A stretch of DNA of 64,000 bases, from contig NZ_JACHON010000001.1 of assembly GCF_014206945.1 (NCBI RefSeq), positions 493,529-557,528 of the forward strand, given 5' to 3'. Shown here one piece after another: positions 1 through 8,579 of the stretch. Source of the DNA: Gracilibacillus halotolerans (GTDB lineage: Bacteria; Bacillota; Bacilli; Bacillales; Amphibacillaceae). A program made the position numbers and the translations under genes. Every line of letters starts with the position of its first letter. The first letter of the stretch is position 1. The notes under the pieces were generated by a model, which saw only the letters and a program-made list of their open reading frames with translations, was not told where the DNA came from and made no database searches.

Positions 1-114
1 ATTCTGATACTCATGATCCAATGCTTTTAACACATAATAAAATAAAACAGTACATAATATAAATATAATAGCCATTTTCGCAATTTCATAGCAGAGCTTT
101 AATATATGTGTCAT
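1..114 (-). CDS. yqzK: YqzK-like small membrane protein, 3' end missing
   Basis: The visible part encodes 38 residues starting MTHILKLCYEIAKMAIIF and runs off the left edge. A hydrophobic helix covers about residues 9-29, followed by YYVLKALDHEY, the short membrane-anchored pattern of the DUF4227/YqzK family. The start ATG (112-114) follows AGGAGA a few bases upstream. In B. subtilis yqzK lies directly downstream of fur, as here. Its role is not known. The identification rests on position plus a short match, so the family call is likely but not certain. Confidence 0.6.
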   Translation of the reverse strand, partial: MTHILKLCYEIAKMAIIFILCTVLFYYVLKALDHEYQN

Positions 115-184
115 ATCATCTTCTCCTAATAGAAAATATACTCTATTAGAATTTATACCAGAAATGATACAAAATATACCTTTT

Positions 185-646
185 TTATTCACTTCTCTCT
201 TCATTATCTTTCTCTTGGCAATTTTTACAAATACCATGGAAAGTTAATCGATGATCCTTTACAAGGAATCCCCATTCTTTTGCAACAATTTTTTCTACAT
301 CATCTAATAGATCCTCGATAATTTCTTCTACTGAACCACAATCTGTACAGACCAAGTGGTGGTGAGAATGCTTTGCACCTTCTTTTCGAAGATCGTATCT
401 CGAAACACCATCACCAAAGTTAATTTTATCTACTATATTCAATTCCGTTAAAAGTTCTAACGTTCGATACACAGTCGCAAGGCCGATTTCTGGAGCTTTT
501 TCTTTAACAAGTAGATAAACATCTTCTGCACTGAGATGATCTTCCTCACGTTCTAATAATACACGTACCGTAGCTTCTCGCTGAGGCGTCAGTTTGTAGC
601 TTTTGGCGTGTAATTCTTTTTTTATACGATCAAGTCGATGTTCCAT
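185..646 (-). CDS. fur: Fur family ferric uptake regulator
   Basis: A 153-residue DNA-binding repressor that uses Fe(II) to shut off iron-uptake genes. A winged helix lies at about residues 15-80, including the recognition stretch GLATVYRTLELL near 55-66. The dimerisation and metal-binding domain has the histidine cluster HSHHH (93-97). Two CxxC pairs (C100/C103 and C140/C143) hold structural zinc. PerR and Zur are close relatives, but the position next to spoIIM and yqzK matches B. subtilis fur. The ATG follows GGGAGG. It has its own consensus promoter with PerR-type operators just upstream, listed separately. Confidence 0.93.
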   Translation of the reverse strand: MEHRLDRIKKELHAKSYKLTPQREATVRVLLEREEDHLSAEDVYLLVKEKAPEIGLATVYRTLELLTELNIVDKINFGDGVSRYDLRKEGAKHSHHHLVCTDCGSVEEIIEDLLDDVEKIVAKEWGFLVKDHRLTFHGICKNCQEKDNEERSE

Positions 647-670
647 ACAATGGCCTCCCTCACTCTCCTA

Positions 671-699
671 ATTATAAATAGGGAAAGTAAGGGTGTCAA
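671..699 (-). promoter_or_regulatory. Consensus sigma-A promoter of fur
   Basis: On the minus strand there is a perfect TTGACA (694-699), a 17-base spacer and a perfect TATAAT (671-676). The predicted transcript starts near 664, about 18 bases before the fur ATG. Such a strong promoter normally needs a repressor, which fits the Per-box-like palindromes immediately upstream. Confidence 0.85.
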
Positions 700-714
700 T
701 TAAAATTATTATAA
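700..714 (-). promoter_or_regulatory. Per-box-like operator abutting the fur -35 element
   Basis: Read on the minus strand this is TTATAATAATTTTAA, matching the 7-1-7 Per box TTATAATnATTATAA at 13 of the 14 defined positions. It touches the -35 hexamer of the fur promoter. In B. subtilis fur is a PerR target, so a peroxide-responsive control is plausible here. The region is A+T rich, so the match alone is not proof. Confidence 0.6.
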
Positions 715-732
715 ACTAAATAAAATACTAAA

Positions 733-747
733 TAATAATAATTATAA
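733..747 (+). promoter_or_regulatory. Second Per-box-like palindrome upstream of fur
   Basis: TAATAATAATTATAA differs from the Per box at one defined position. Its centre lies 33 bases from that of the first box, about three helical turns, so two dimers could bind the same face. It is just downstream of the spoIIM stop codon. A chance match in A+T-rich DNA cannot be excluded. Confidence 0.4.
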
Positions 748-758
748 CTTAATAATCA

Positions 759-1391
759 TTACATTATGTTGGCTACCCATCGCATCGCCTCGAACGATAC
801 AATCGATTCTAAAAATGCAGCAACCCCTGCAATGGCAACTAGAATCACAAATGTTGCTACATAGCGTGTAAATGTTTGCATGATAGAATGTTTATATCGT
901 TTAGAAACAATACTTTGAATTAGATTAAGTGAGAAAATCATTGCAATACTACAAGCACCAATATAGAGCGGTATTAAAATTAGGTTTTGTGGTGCTATTG
1001 CAGAAAAAGCAAACAAAAGCCCTTGTGTTCCTAATTGATTAACAAAAAAACCAACCGTAAATCCAATAGCTACCCCTTTTAAAAACAAAAGTACCCAGAT
1101 AACTGGCATACCGATTACCGCAAACCCTAAGAAAAAGAGAACTGCTAATGTTTGAATATGATAAATAAAAGAATTTTTAAATATATTATTATTGGTAAGA
1201 GCATCCTCTTGTAAATAGCCATGAAAAAACCTTTCTAGATAAAAGAATAAATCTTGTTTTTGAGGAAATGCCATACTATTCACAATAATCGCTCCGAATA
1301 TTATTCCTGTAAGAAATAATATAATCGTAAATATATAGATTGTATGGTATTTTTCCATATGAGTTATCCAATTGCTTTGTCTAATCCGCAT
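759..1391 (-). CDS. spoIIM: Stage II sporulation protein M
   Basis: A 210-residue integral membrane protein with about five hydrophobic segments, near residues 18-38, 80-105, 105-128, 135-160 and 175-198. SpoIIM is made in the mother cell and works with SpoIID and SpoIIP in septal peptidoglycan thinning and engulfment of the forespore. The segment GIIFGAIIVNSMAFPQKQDL near residues 29-48 is typical of the family. Its place next to fur matches B. subtilis. The SD is weak (GTGGAA before the ATG). I could not define a convincing sigma-E promoter in the 64 bases upstream. Confidence 0.93.
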   Translation of the reverse strand: MRIRQSNWITHMEKYHTIYIFTIILFLTGIIFGAIIVNSMAFPQKQDLFFYLERFFHGYLQEDALTNNNIFKNSFIYHIQTLAVLFFLGFAVIGMPVIWVLLFLKGVAIGFTVGFFVNQLGTQGLLFAFSAIAPQNLILIPLYIGACSIAMIFSLNLIQSIVSKRYKHSIMQTFTRYVATFVILVAIAGVAAFLESIVSFEAMRWVANIM

Positions 1392-1455
1392 CTATTTCCA
1401 CTTCCTTCACTTAGATTGTTAGTTCAAATCTATGAAAGAAATGGTAGAAATAGAA

Positions 1456-2619
1456 CTAGCCATTTTTTATTACTTTTCCGTATTTCCCCCCGCCTCCTTG
1501 CTGTATAGCAAGATTTCCATTTCGAAGGGCCAAAATATTATCCGTTATTTTTATATCAACCACTCTCTTTAAATCTTCTTCTGTCGCTTGGTGGATAATG
1601 CTCATTTCCGTCCCAAACGTATTCAGAAGTTTATCTAACGTTTTCGGTCCAATCCCTGGAACAAAGTCTAATGGGACTTGATAAACGTAAGGTGGTCGCT
1701 TTCGTATTGTCTGATCACTTGTTCTTAATTCTTCAATTCTCTGTTTCACACCCTTAACCATTCGCATGCTGCCACACTGTGTACAAGGTAATTCTGTAAT
1801 AGGATGGAGACATTTTTCGCAAACTGTTGTATGATATTTTCCTAATTTAGGATTCATACCATAATTCGTTCTAATACCACGCCCGTCTTTTTCATGTAAT
1901 GCGAGCTTCAGTTCTAAAAAGTTCGCCTCTTTCATTGCTATCGTTTGATATTCTCTTGCAATTTTACTTGCGGAATGGGCGTCTGAATTCGTTACAAAGG
2001 TGTAGGAGTGTAATTCTCCGATTTGATCCGCCATTACGGTATCCGAACTAAGCCCTAATTCTACTGCGTCTATTAAATCCGGCAATAGAATTTCAGTTAG
2101 AGTCGATTTTACACCTTTACCGTATAAGCTCTTAAAAGGGGTGAAAATGTGGGCAGGAATAAAAAGCCCGTTCAATTCTTTAACTTTATCTTGTAAATCA
2201 TGAGCACTTCCATAAAAACGCTGTGTACTCAATTCTATATTTGTTACACGATCTCGTAGCCATTGCGAGAACTTTTTCATACTTTCTAAACTCTCAAAAT
2301 AACTTAGCACATGTATCGGCCCTTGGCAATTTGAGTCGTATATTTCTATTTCAGAACCGAGTATTAACGTAGTATTTCGAAAACGTATCCCACCTTTTTC
2401 TAAAGGTATTGCAGTTCCTTTCTCTATATGTTCTTCTAGCTCACTAAGAACTGCTGGTGCATGACAGTCAATTACCCCAACCATATCCATACCTTTTCTA
2501 TCACTAGCCTCTTTTAGTAAGTTAGTTAACGTAAAATTTTTTGAGGCTGTAATCTTGACAGGTTTATTGTATTTATTTCTCCCTATATGCATATGTAAAT
2601 CTACATAAAAATTTTCCAT
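1456..2619 (-). CDS. Endonuclease Q (EndoQ) family PHP-domain protein
   Basis: A 387-residue protein with a PHP-type metal hydrolase domain. Histidine and aspartate motifs lie along it: DLHMHIGR near residue 8, GVIDCHAP near 48 and NSDAHSAS near 212. Then come a zinc-ribbon-like CEKC...CTQC (about residues 267-282) and a C-terminal helix-hairpin-helix (DFVPGIGPKTLDKLL, near 318). EndoQ enzymes cut DNA on the 5' side of deaminated bases such as uracil and hypoxanthine. This copy has all the expected modules, so it could be active. It sits 5 bases after nudF and is probably co-transcribed with it. Confidence 0.8.
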   Translation of the reverse strand: MENFYVDLHMHIGRNKYNKPVKITASKNFTLTNLLKEASDRKGMDMVGVIDCHAPAVLSELEEHIEKGTAIPLEKGGIRFRNTTLILGSEIEIYDSNCQGPIHVLSYFESLESMKKFSQWLRDRVTNIELSTQRFYGSAHDLQDKVKELNGLFIPAHIFTPFKSLYGKGVKSTLTEILLPDLIDAVELGLSSDTVMADQIGELHSYTFVTNSDAHSASKIAREYQTIAMKEANFLELKLALHEKDGRGIRTNYGMNPKLGKYHTTVCEKCLHPITELPCTQCGSMRMVKGVKQRIEELRTSDQTIRKRPPYVYQVPLDFVPGIGPKTLDKLLNTFGTEMSIIHQATEEDLKRVVDIKITDNILALRNGNLAIQQGGGGKYGKVIKNG

Positions 2620-2624
2620 TTATC

Positions 2625-3164
2625 TCACATACCTTTTAGCTTAAGATACATTACTGCAAATACCGTTTTTGCATCATGAATTTTCTCTTCTTTTATTAGT
2701 TGTTCTGCTTCCTCTAATTTTACTTCCATTAATTCAACAAATTCATCTTCATCTAAAGAAGCTTTCTCTGTCATAGCTTTAAGTTCATTTGTCATATATA
2801 CATAAAGAATCTCATCTGCAAACCCTGGAGACGTATAAAAAGATTGAATATACTCTAATTTATTCGTAGTATATCCAGTTTCTTCTTCTAACTCCCGTCT
2901 TGCGGTGACCTCAGGTAACTCACCTTCTTCAAGTTTTCCTGCTGGTATTTCGATAATTTCCTTTTCCAACGGTTTTCTAAACTGTTTTACCATCACTATT
3001 TTACCTTCTGATGTTATTGGAATAATTGCGACTGCACCTGGGTGCTTGACAAGCTCTCTCTTAGATTGTTTCCCGTTTGGTAATTCAACATCATCTACTT
3101 GCACAGAAATAACTCTACCCTCAAATATTTTTTGCGTGGACAATGTCTTCTCATTCATGCTCAT
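2625..3164 (-). CDS. nudF: ADP-ribose pyrophosphatase (Nudix hydrolase)
   Basis: A 179-residue Nudix enzyme that hydrolyses ADP-ribose to AMP and ribose 5-phosphate. The Nudix box spans residues 76-98, with the G, E, RE and EE-x-G positions intact (ARRELEEETGY at its end). The N-terminal part carries the beta-strand dimerisation region usual for this subfamily. AGAGAGG precedes the ATG at 3162-3164. It leads the pair with the EndoQ-type gene, so one unit handles nucleotide and base damage. Confidence 0.9.
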   Translation of the reverse strand: MSMNEKTLSTQKIFEGRVISVQVDDVELPNGKQSKRELVKHPGAVAIIPITSEGKIVMVKQFRKPLEKEIIEIPAGKLEEGELPEVTARRELEEETGYTTNKLEYIQSFYTSPGFADEILYVYMTNELKAMTEKASLDEDEFVELMEVKLEEAEQLIKEEKIHDAKTVFAVMYLKLKGM

Positions 3165-3287
3165 TCAAATAATCCTCTCTATGTTTCCTATTTTAGAAAT
3201 TTATTATTCGTATCTTCCACTTTCATTGTAATTCTTTCTAACGGTTTGTACAATGAGGTAAGAATCATATATGAAAGGACAGATATT

Positions 3288-4202
3288 ATGGAAAAAAAGC
3301 AATTAGGTACATCGGATTTATTTGTTTCCCCTATATCTTTAGGTTGTATGTCATTAGGAACAGACGAAAAAAAAGCTTCCGATATCATTCACCGTGCCTT
3401 GGATTTAGGTATTAATTATTTAGATACTGCTGATTTATATGATAAAGGATGGAATGAAGAAATTGTCGGAAAGACCATAAAGGAACGTAGAAATGAAATT
3501 GTACTAGCAACCAAAGTAGGAAATCATCTTAACAATGATGGTACTTGGTTCTGGGACCCATCAAAATCCTATATAAAAGAGCAAGTTAAAGAAAGTCTAC
3601 GTAGGCTTCAGACGGATTATATTGACTTATATCAACTACATGGTGGTACGATCGATGACCCAATCGATGAAACAATCGAAGCATTTGAAGAGCTTAAACA
3701 AGAAGGTACTATCCGCTATTATGGGATATCTTCCATTCGTCCTAATGTAATACGTGAATATGTTCAACATTCTAGTATTGTAAGTGTTATGCTGCAACAT
3801 AGCTTGCTTGATCGACGACCAGAGGAAAGTGTTTTAGAATTACTTGCCAAAAATAAGATTAGTGTCGTTACTAGAGGTAGTTTAGCAAAAGGAATACTTA
3901 GTAAAAATAGTTTAGAAGTTGTGAAGAAGAAAGGAACAGAAGGCTATCAATCCTATTCTTTCGAGCAACTTAAAAATACAGTTAAAAAATTAGAAGGAAT
4001 TCTACATGAAGGGCAGACATTAAACGGTCTAGCAATTCATTACGTTTTGTCTCAACCTGCTGTTACTTCCGCTGTGATTGGAGGTAGCTCCATTCAGCAG
4101 CTCGAAGAAAATTATGATGCATTCAATGAGGCTTTTAGCGAGGACCAGTTAGATGCAGCTAAAGCACTAACTATGGAAAACTATTATGACAAACATCGAT
4201 AG
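3288..4202 (+). CDS. yqkF: Aldo/keto reductase, YqkF type
   Basis: A 304-residue NADPH-dependent oxidoreductase of the aldo/keto reductase superfamily. The active-site Asp and Tyr sit in LDTADLYD (near residue 50), the Lys in LATKVGNHL and the His in YQLHGGT. The open frame extends 63 codons upstream, but the ATG at 3288 follows GAAAGGACAG and its product begins MEKKQLGTSD, as in YqkF. The physiological substrate is unknown. It stands alone on the plus strand with its own terminator. Confidence 0.9.
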   Translation: MEKKQLGTSDLFVSPISLGCMSLGTDEKKASDIIHRALDLGINYLDTADLYDKGWNEEIVGKTIKERRNEIVLATKVGNHLNNDGTWFWDPSKSYIKEQVKESLRRLQTDYIDLYQLHGGTIDDPIDETIEAFEELKQEGTIRYYGISSIRPNVIREYVQHSSIVSVMLQHSLLDRRPEESVLELLAKNKISVVTRGSLAKGILSKNSLEVVKKKGTEGYQSYSFEQLKNTVKKLEGILHEGQTLNGLAIHYVLSQPAVTSAVIGGSSIQQLEENYDAFNEAFSEDQLDAAKALTMENYYDKHR

Positions 4203-4241
4203 TCAGGTGATCATAACATAATGCGAGTAGCGTTATATAGA

Positions 4242-4280
4242 TAGGAGCTGAGCAAATTAGTTTACCAGCTCCTACTTTTT
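4242..4280 (+). terminator. Terminator after the aldo/keto reductase
   Basis: TAGGAGCTG (4242-4250) pairs with CAGCTCCTA (4266-4274) across a 15-base loop, followed by CTTTTTA. A 9-bp perfect stem with a short T tract, 39 bases after the stop codon. Confidence 0.8.
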
Positions 4281-4365
4281 ATCAGGAAATCAATTGTTAA
4301 CTAAGTCAGTTCTCGTTATGTTTTAATTCTAAAAATACGAAATTACACATACAATTCAATTAGGC

Positions 4366-4698
4366 TTAATCAAAATCTTTCTCCAGTAAACTTTGCACAG
4401 ATATTATAGGATTTAACATTTCATTTGGACTCGATAAACGAAATGTTGCCCCATTATAATCTAACTTCATCTCTTTAGCAAAGAAGGTTTTTTGTTGGTA
4501 GTGGACAATAGTATCCATTTCTTCACAATTTACAGGTTGAAAGGATGAATCCTTAGTTTCTTTTAAGCGAATGGAAGGTAACCCATTAACACCACAACCA
4601 CATCCATCCGCGTCGTATGCAAGTAGTAAATAGTTTCGGTCTTCCTTATTAACTTCGGCTATTTTTTCAAGAGCTCTATCTGTTATTGTAAGTTCCAT
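4366..4698 (-). CDS. yqkB: HesB/IscA-like iron-sulfur biosynthesis family protein (YqkB)
   Basis: A 110-residue member of the HesB/IscA-like fold family. The cysteine-rich DADGCGCGVNG lies near residues 28-38, but the C-terminal CG-C pair of true IscA proteins is absent (the tail ends in QSLLEKDFD). A role as Fe-S or iron carrier is therefore uncertain. The ATG at 4696-4698 follows GAGGAGGAAT and gives the expected length; the frame extends 13 codons further upstream without an SD. Confidence 0.8.
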   Translation of the reverse strand: MELTITDRALEKIAEVNKEDRNYLLLAYDADGCGCGVNGLPSIRLKETKDSSFQPVNCEEMDTIVHYQQKTFFAKEMKLDYNGATFRLSSPNEMLNPIISVQSLLEKDFD

Positions 4699-4711
4699 TA
4701 CGATTCCTCCT

Positions 4712-5491
4712 CTATTTTTTGCGGAACATCGGTTCAAATAATTTCTCCATAGCTCGAGGCATGAAGTAAAAAAAGTAGCTCCCTATTTGCATCCAAAAGG
4801 GTAAATTAATTTCTCTTTTGCTCGTATATAAGGAGTGGACGATTTTAGCAGCTACTTTGTCCGGGTCTAACATATATTTTTCTACACTTTCTCGATAATT
4901 ACCAGATTGATCCGCATTATCGAAAAAGCCTGTTCTCACTGGCCCTAAGTTAACAGTTGTAATCTTTACATTGCTACCTTTCATTTCCATTCTTAATGCA
5001 TTCGAAAAATTAATGATAAAGGCTTTTGATGCTGCATAAATACTTGATTTTGGCGTAGGTATTTTTCCCGCCATTGAAGCAACTTGGATAATATGCCCTT
5101 CATTTTCCTTTATACTAGGAAGAAGACCCTTTGTTAAATTTACTACTGCGTGAATATTTAATTGCAGCATCTCGTCAATTGCTTCTTCTGGCGTTAGTTC
5201 TAATTTTTCGAATAAACCAATTCCTGCATTATTAATAAGAACATCTACACGTTGAACACTTTTCACAATCGTATAAACAAATCGTGGTTCTTTTAAGTCT
5301 CCAGTAAAACATATAGGTTTCACATCATACATAGTTGCAATTTTTCTCTTTAGCGCCTGAAGTTTTTCTTCGTTTCTACCTATCAGAATAGGAATTGCTC
5401 CTTGTCTAGCAGTATGAAGTGCAAGCTTTTCTCCAATACCTCCTGTTGCTCCAGTAATCAAAACATTTTTATTTTTTAACCTTTTCCCCAT
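4712..5491 (-). CDS. yqjQ: Short-chain dehydrogenase/reductase YqjQ
   Basis: A 259-residue Rossmann-fold oxidoreductase. The cofactor-binding TGATGGIG is at residues 14-21, the NNAG motif near 89, and the catalytic Ser and YxxxK in VASMAG and SIYAASK (near 138 and 151). The hydrophobic C-terminal part FWMQIGSYFFYFMPRAMEK suggests membrane contact, as in lipid-acting SDR enzymes. The substrate is unknown. It lies 13 bases upstream of the YqkB start, so the two probably share a transcript. Confidence 0.85.
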   Translation of the reverse strand: MGKRLKNKNVLITGATGGIGEKLALHTARQGAIPILIGRNEEKLQALKRKIATMYDVKPICFTGDLKEPRFVYTIVKSVQRVDVLINNAGIGLFEKLELTPEEAIDEMLQLNIHAVVNLTKGLLPSIKENEGHIIQVASMAGKIPTPKSSIYAASKAFIINFSNALRMEMKGSNVKITTVNLGPVRTGFFDNADQSGNYRESVEKYMLDPDKVAAKIVHSLYTSKREINLPFWMQIGSYFFYFMPRAMEKLFEPMFRKK

Positions 5492-5614
5492 TTTATCACC
5501 TATCTCTATTCTAACAAAACAAAGGAGCTTTTTAATAGAATAACGGATATTTTATTGACAATTATATCTAAATAACCGACAATCATGATAAATCTTTTTA
5601 AAGGGGTGATATAT

Positions 5615-6355
5615 TTGAAAACACTCATTTATGCGCACCGCGGAGCTAGCAAATATGCACCCGAAAACACGATGCCTGCTTTTAATTTAGCATATGAACA
5701 AAAAGCAGATGGAATTGAAACAGATGTTCAATTAACAAAAGACAATGTTCCAGTATTAATTCATGACGAGATGGTAAATAGAACAACAAACGGTAAGGGA
5801 TTTGTCCATGACTATACATATGAACAATTACGAGAATTGGATGCTGGCTTGTCATTTCATTATCGATTTATAGGCACTAGAATTCCAACACTGGATGACC
5901 TATTAAAATGGAATCAAAAAAAACGACTTCGTTTAAATATTGAATTAAAAAATAGTAAATTATCCAGTAACTCACTAGAGGAAATTGTCATAAAGAAAAT
6001 TAAAGCATTTAATATGGAGAATTTGTGCATTATCTCGACTTTTAGTATGAATTCTATTAAAAATTTATGTGAGTTGAATTCGCCAATCCCATATGCTTTT
6101 CTCACGAGTAAAAACATACCTGGCTTTATTGAGAAATCTAAAGAGCTACGTGCTTCCGGTATTCATATCCGTTACCGTTTATTAAACCGAAGATTATTTC
6201 GTAGCGCAAAAAATAACAACTTATATATTGCCGTTTATACACTGAATCATCCCGTAACGCTAACTCGTGCATTTCAATTTCCTTGCGATGCTGTAATCAC
6301 TGATGTACCGGATATAGCCGTTCGGTATCGAAATAGAGTCCAACAAGAAGATTGA
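5615..6355 (+). CDS. yqiK: Glycerophosphodiester phosphodiesterase, cytosolic type
   Basis: A 246-residue GDPD-family enzyme that splits glycerophosphodiesters from phospholipid turnover into glycerol 3-phosphate and an alcohol. The catalytic HRGASKYAPENT begins near residue 7, and the metal-binding GIETDVQLTKD and the second histidine in LIHDE follow. There is no signal peptide, so the enzyme is intracellular. The start is TTG at 5615, five bases after AAGGGGTGA; ten further in-frame codons upstream have no SD. Confidence 0.88.
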   Translation: MKTLIYAHRGASKYAPENTMPAFNLAYEQKADGIETDVQLTKDNVPVLIHDEMVNRTTNGKGFVHDYTYEQLRELDAGLSFHYRFIGTRIPTLDDLLKWNQKKRLRLNIELKNSKLSSNSLEEIVIKKIKAFNMENLCIISTFSMNSIKNLCELNSPIPYAFLTSKNIPGFIEKSKELRASGIHIRYRLLNRRLFRSAKNNNLYIAVYTLNHPVTLTRAFQFPCDAVITDVPDIAVRYRNRVQQED

Positions 6356-6403
6356 CTTAATATCTAATATACACTAGACAATTTACGAAAGGAATCATAC
6401 AAT

Positions 6404-7321
6404 ATGCAACTGCACTTTCTCGGAACCGGTGCCGGAATTCCTAGTAAACTCCGCAATGTTTCTTCTGTCCTACTAGACCTACTACAAGAAACAAACCAGA
6501 TGTGGATGTTTGACTGCGGAGAAGCTACCCAACACCAAATTTTATCTACATCTATACGACCTAGAAAAATTTCTAAAATATTTATTACCCACTTACATGG
6601 TGATCACATCTATGGGTTACCAGGTTTTTTAAGTAGCAGATCCTTCCAAGGTGGAGATAGCCCTGTGCAAATTTATGGACCAAAAGGACTTGAAAATTTT
6701 GTGCAAACTGCTCTCCATGTAGCCGATACAAAACTTAATTATCCGCTTGAATTTTTTGAGACAAGAGAAGGAGTTATTTTCGAGAATTCCCAATTTATTA
6801 TAGAAGCAAAGCAATTAATACATGGTGTTGATAGCTACGGTTACATTATTCAACAAAAGGATTTGCCTGGACCTCTATTAGCAGAGAAGTTGATTGCAGA
6901 AGGCATTCAACCAGGACCAATCTTTCAACTAATTAAGGAAAATGAAGAAGTTAAATTGGCTAACGGACGAATAATTAAATCAAAGAATTACCGGGGCCCA
7001 GTAAAGAAGGGTAAAAAAATAGCCATTTTCGGTGATACGAAATTTGATAGTAGCGTGATCCCTATTGTAAGGAATGCGGACGTATTGGTCCACGAAGCTA
7101 CTTTTTCTAAAGAGAGCCAAGATCTAGCAATGGCTTATTACCACTCTACTACTGCAGATGCAGCCACGATAGCTAAAGAAGCAAATGTTAAAAAACTAAT
7201 ACTGACCCATCTATCGTCTAGATATCAATCTCAAGATGTGGCGCATCTTCTTGAAGAAGCAAAGCAGATTTTTGATAATAGTTATATTGCGAATGATTTT
7301 GACACGTTTCCGATTCTCTAA
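6404..7321 (+). CDS. rnz: Ribonuclease Z
   Basis: A 305-residue metallo-beta-lactamase-fold endonuclease that trims the 3' end of tRNA precursors lacking an encoded CCA. The zinc motif HLHGDHIYGLPG lies near residues 64-75, with further ligands in FGDTK and the late HLSSRY motif. A flexible-arm segment (about residues 150-200) is present, as in bacterial RNase Z. AAAGGA precedes the ATG. It follows the phosphodiesterase gene by 48 bases and may share its promoter. Confidence 0.95.
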   Translation: MQLHFLGTGAGIPSKLRNVSSVLLDLLQETNQMWMFDCGEATQHQILSTSIRPRKISKIFITHLHGDHIYGLPGFLSSRSFQGGDSPVQIYGPKGLENFVQTALHVADTKLNYPLEFFETREGVIFENSQFIIEAKQLIHGVDSYGYIIQQKDLPGPLLAEKLIAEGIQPGPIFQLIKENEEVKLANGRIIKSKNYRGPVKKGKKIAIFGDTKFDSSVIPIVRNADVLVHEATFSKESQDLAMAYYHSTTADAATIAKEANVKKLILTHLSSRYQSQDVAHLLEEAKQIFDNSYIANDFDTFPIL

Positions 7322-7402
7322 TACGAGATAAAATTGTTCACTGCTATTTACGGATCAAATATGAAACTACCAAACCAGATATGGAATAAAGATATGCCTC
7401 AT

Positions 7403-7456
7403 AAAAATAACACGAGTAAGCCTGTACCATTTGGCTTAACCCGTGTTATTTTTTCA
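7403..7456. terminator. Bidirectional terminator between rnz and dinB
   Basis: AAATAACACG (7405-7414) pairs with CGTGTTATTT (7442-7451). An inner GTAAGCC/GGCTTA stem also forms. T tracts follow on both strands, so the hairpin can end the rightward rnz and the leftward dinB transcripts. Confidence 0.85.
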
Positions 7457-7459
7457 TTT

Positions 7460-8569
7460 TTATTTTGTCTCATCAAAAAATTCTAATTGATAGGTTGCTT
7501 GTTCTTTTGGTATTACTTCCTGCAATGTAATACCCAAAAGTCTTACTGGTCTTTCGTTCCAGTGCTTTTCTAAAAGTTTACGTCCATAGTAGAATATATC
7601 TTTTGCCTCATAAACGTATTGTGAAGCACTAATTCGACGAGTGATTGTTGTCCGATCTTCATAGCGAATAGTAAGTTGGACCGCTCTTCCAACTACACCG
7701 CTCTTTATGATACGTTGCTCCGTTTTTTTAGCTAAATCATTTAATTTGTATGTGAGTTCCTCAAGGACACTAATATCCTGTGCAAATGTTTGAGAGCTTC
7801 CAATACTTTTATATACCGAAACACTGTTCGGATCAACAGGTCTTGGATCTTCACCTAAAGCTCTTCTCCTTAACTTTTCTCCATTTATACCGAAGACTCC
7901 TTTAATAAGGAAAGGATCTGCTTTGGCTAAATCACCTATTGTCTTAATATTTCTCTCTCTCATTCGCTCTGCTGTTTTATACCCAACACCATGCATATCA
8001 TCTATAGGTAGTACCCAAAGTTTATTAGGTATATCTCTTTTTCTTAGTATTGTAATCCCATTTGGCTTTTTCATATCTGACGCCATCTTTGCTAAGAATT
8101 TATTCGGTGCTATTCCAATACTACAAGGTAAATCTAGTTTTTCCTTAAGTTTCATCTGAATCCTATTTGCTATCTCTAGCGGAGTGCCTTGTTCGTAACA
8201 TTCAGAGATATCTAAATATCCTTCATCGATCGATATTGGTTCAACAAAGGGAGTGAACTCCTCAAAAATAGCAAAAATCTCCCGAGAAATCTCTCGATAC
8301 CTATCCATATTAGGCCGCTTAACGATTAAGTCTTTACATAGCTTCTTCGCTTGCCATAATGCCATCGTAGTCTTAATACCATACGCCCTTGCCTCATAGT
8401 TACAAGTAACGATAATTCCTTTACGTTCATCAGGGTTACCCGCAATAGCTAGAGGTTTGCCTCTTAATCGTGGATCATCTGCTGTCTCTACGGAAGCATA
8501 AAAACTATTCATATCCGCATGTAAGATAACTCGTCCCTTTTTAGGATACCAGCTTTTTTTATGATTCAT
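7460..8569 (-). CDS. dinB: DNA polymerase IV (Y family)
   Basis: A 369-residue translesion polymerase. Catalytic acidic residues are in HADMNSFYASVE (near 18-29) and SIDEGYLD (near 118). A helix-hairpin-helix region follows (GVGYKTAERMRE), and then a little-finger domain. The C-terminus lacks an obvious QLxLF beta-clamp motif but has YQLEFF at residues 361-366, which could serve. It corresponds to B. subtilis yqjH (polY1). It starts 11 bases after the peptidase gene. I saw no LexA box in the short gap. Confidence 0.93.
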   Translation of the reverse strand: MNHKKSWYPKKGRVILHADMNSFYASVETADDPRLRGKPLAIAGNPDERKGIIVTCNYEARAYGIKTTMALWQAKKLCKDLIVKRPNMDRYREISREIFAIFEEFTPFVEPISIDEGYLDISECYEQGTPLEIANRIQMKLKEKLDLPCSIGIAPNKFLAKMASDMKKPNGITILRKRDIPNKLWVLPIDDMHGVGYKTAERMRERNIKTIGDLAKADPFLIKGVFGINGEKLRRRALGEDPRPVDPNSVSVYKSIGSSQTFAQDISVLEELTYKLNDLAKKTEQRIIKSGVVGRAVQLTIRYEDRTTITRRISASQYVYEAKDIFYYGRKLLEKHWNERPVRLLGITLQEVIPKEQATYQLEFFDETK

Positions 8570-8579
8570 TATGATTCGC

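Noticed and set aside
3099-3287. Extended N-terminus of the aldo/keto reductase
   Set aside because: It overlaps the divergent nudF start and gap, has no SD and no family match; the ATG at 3288 has an SD and fits the family.
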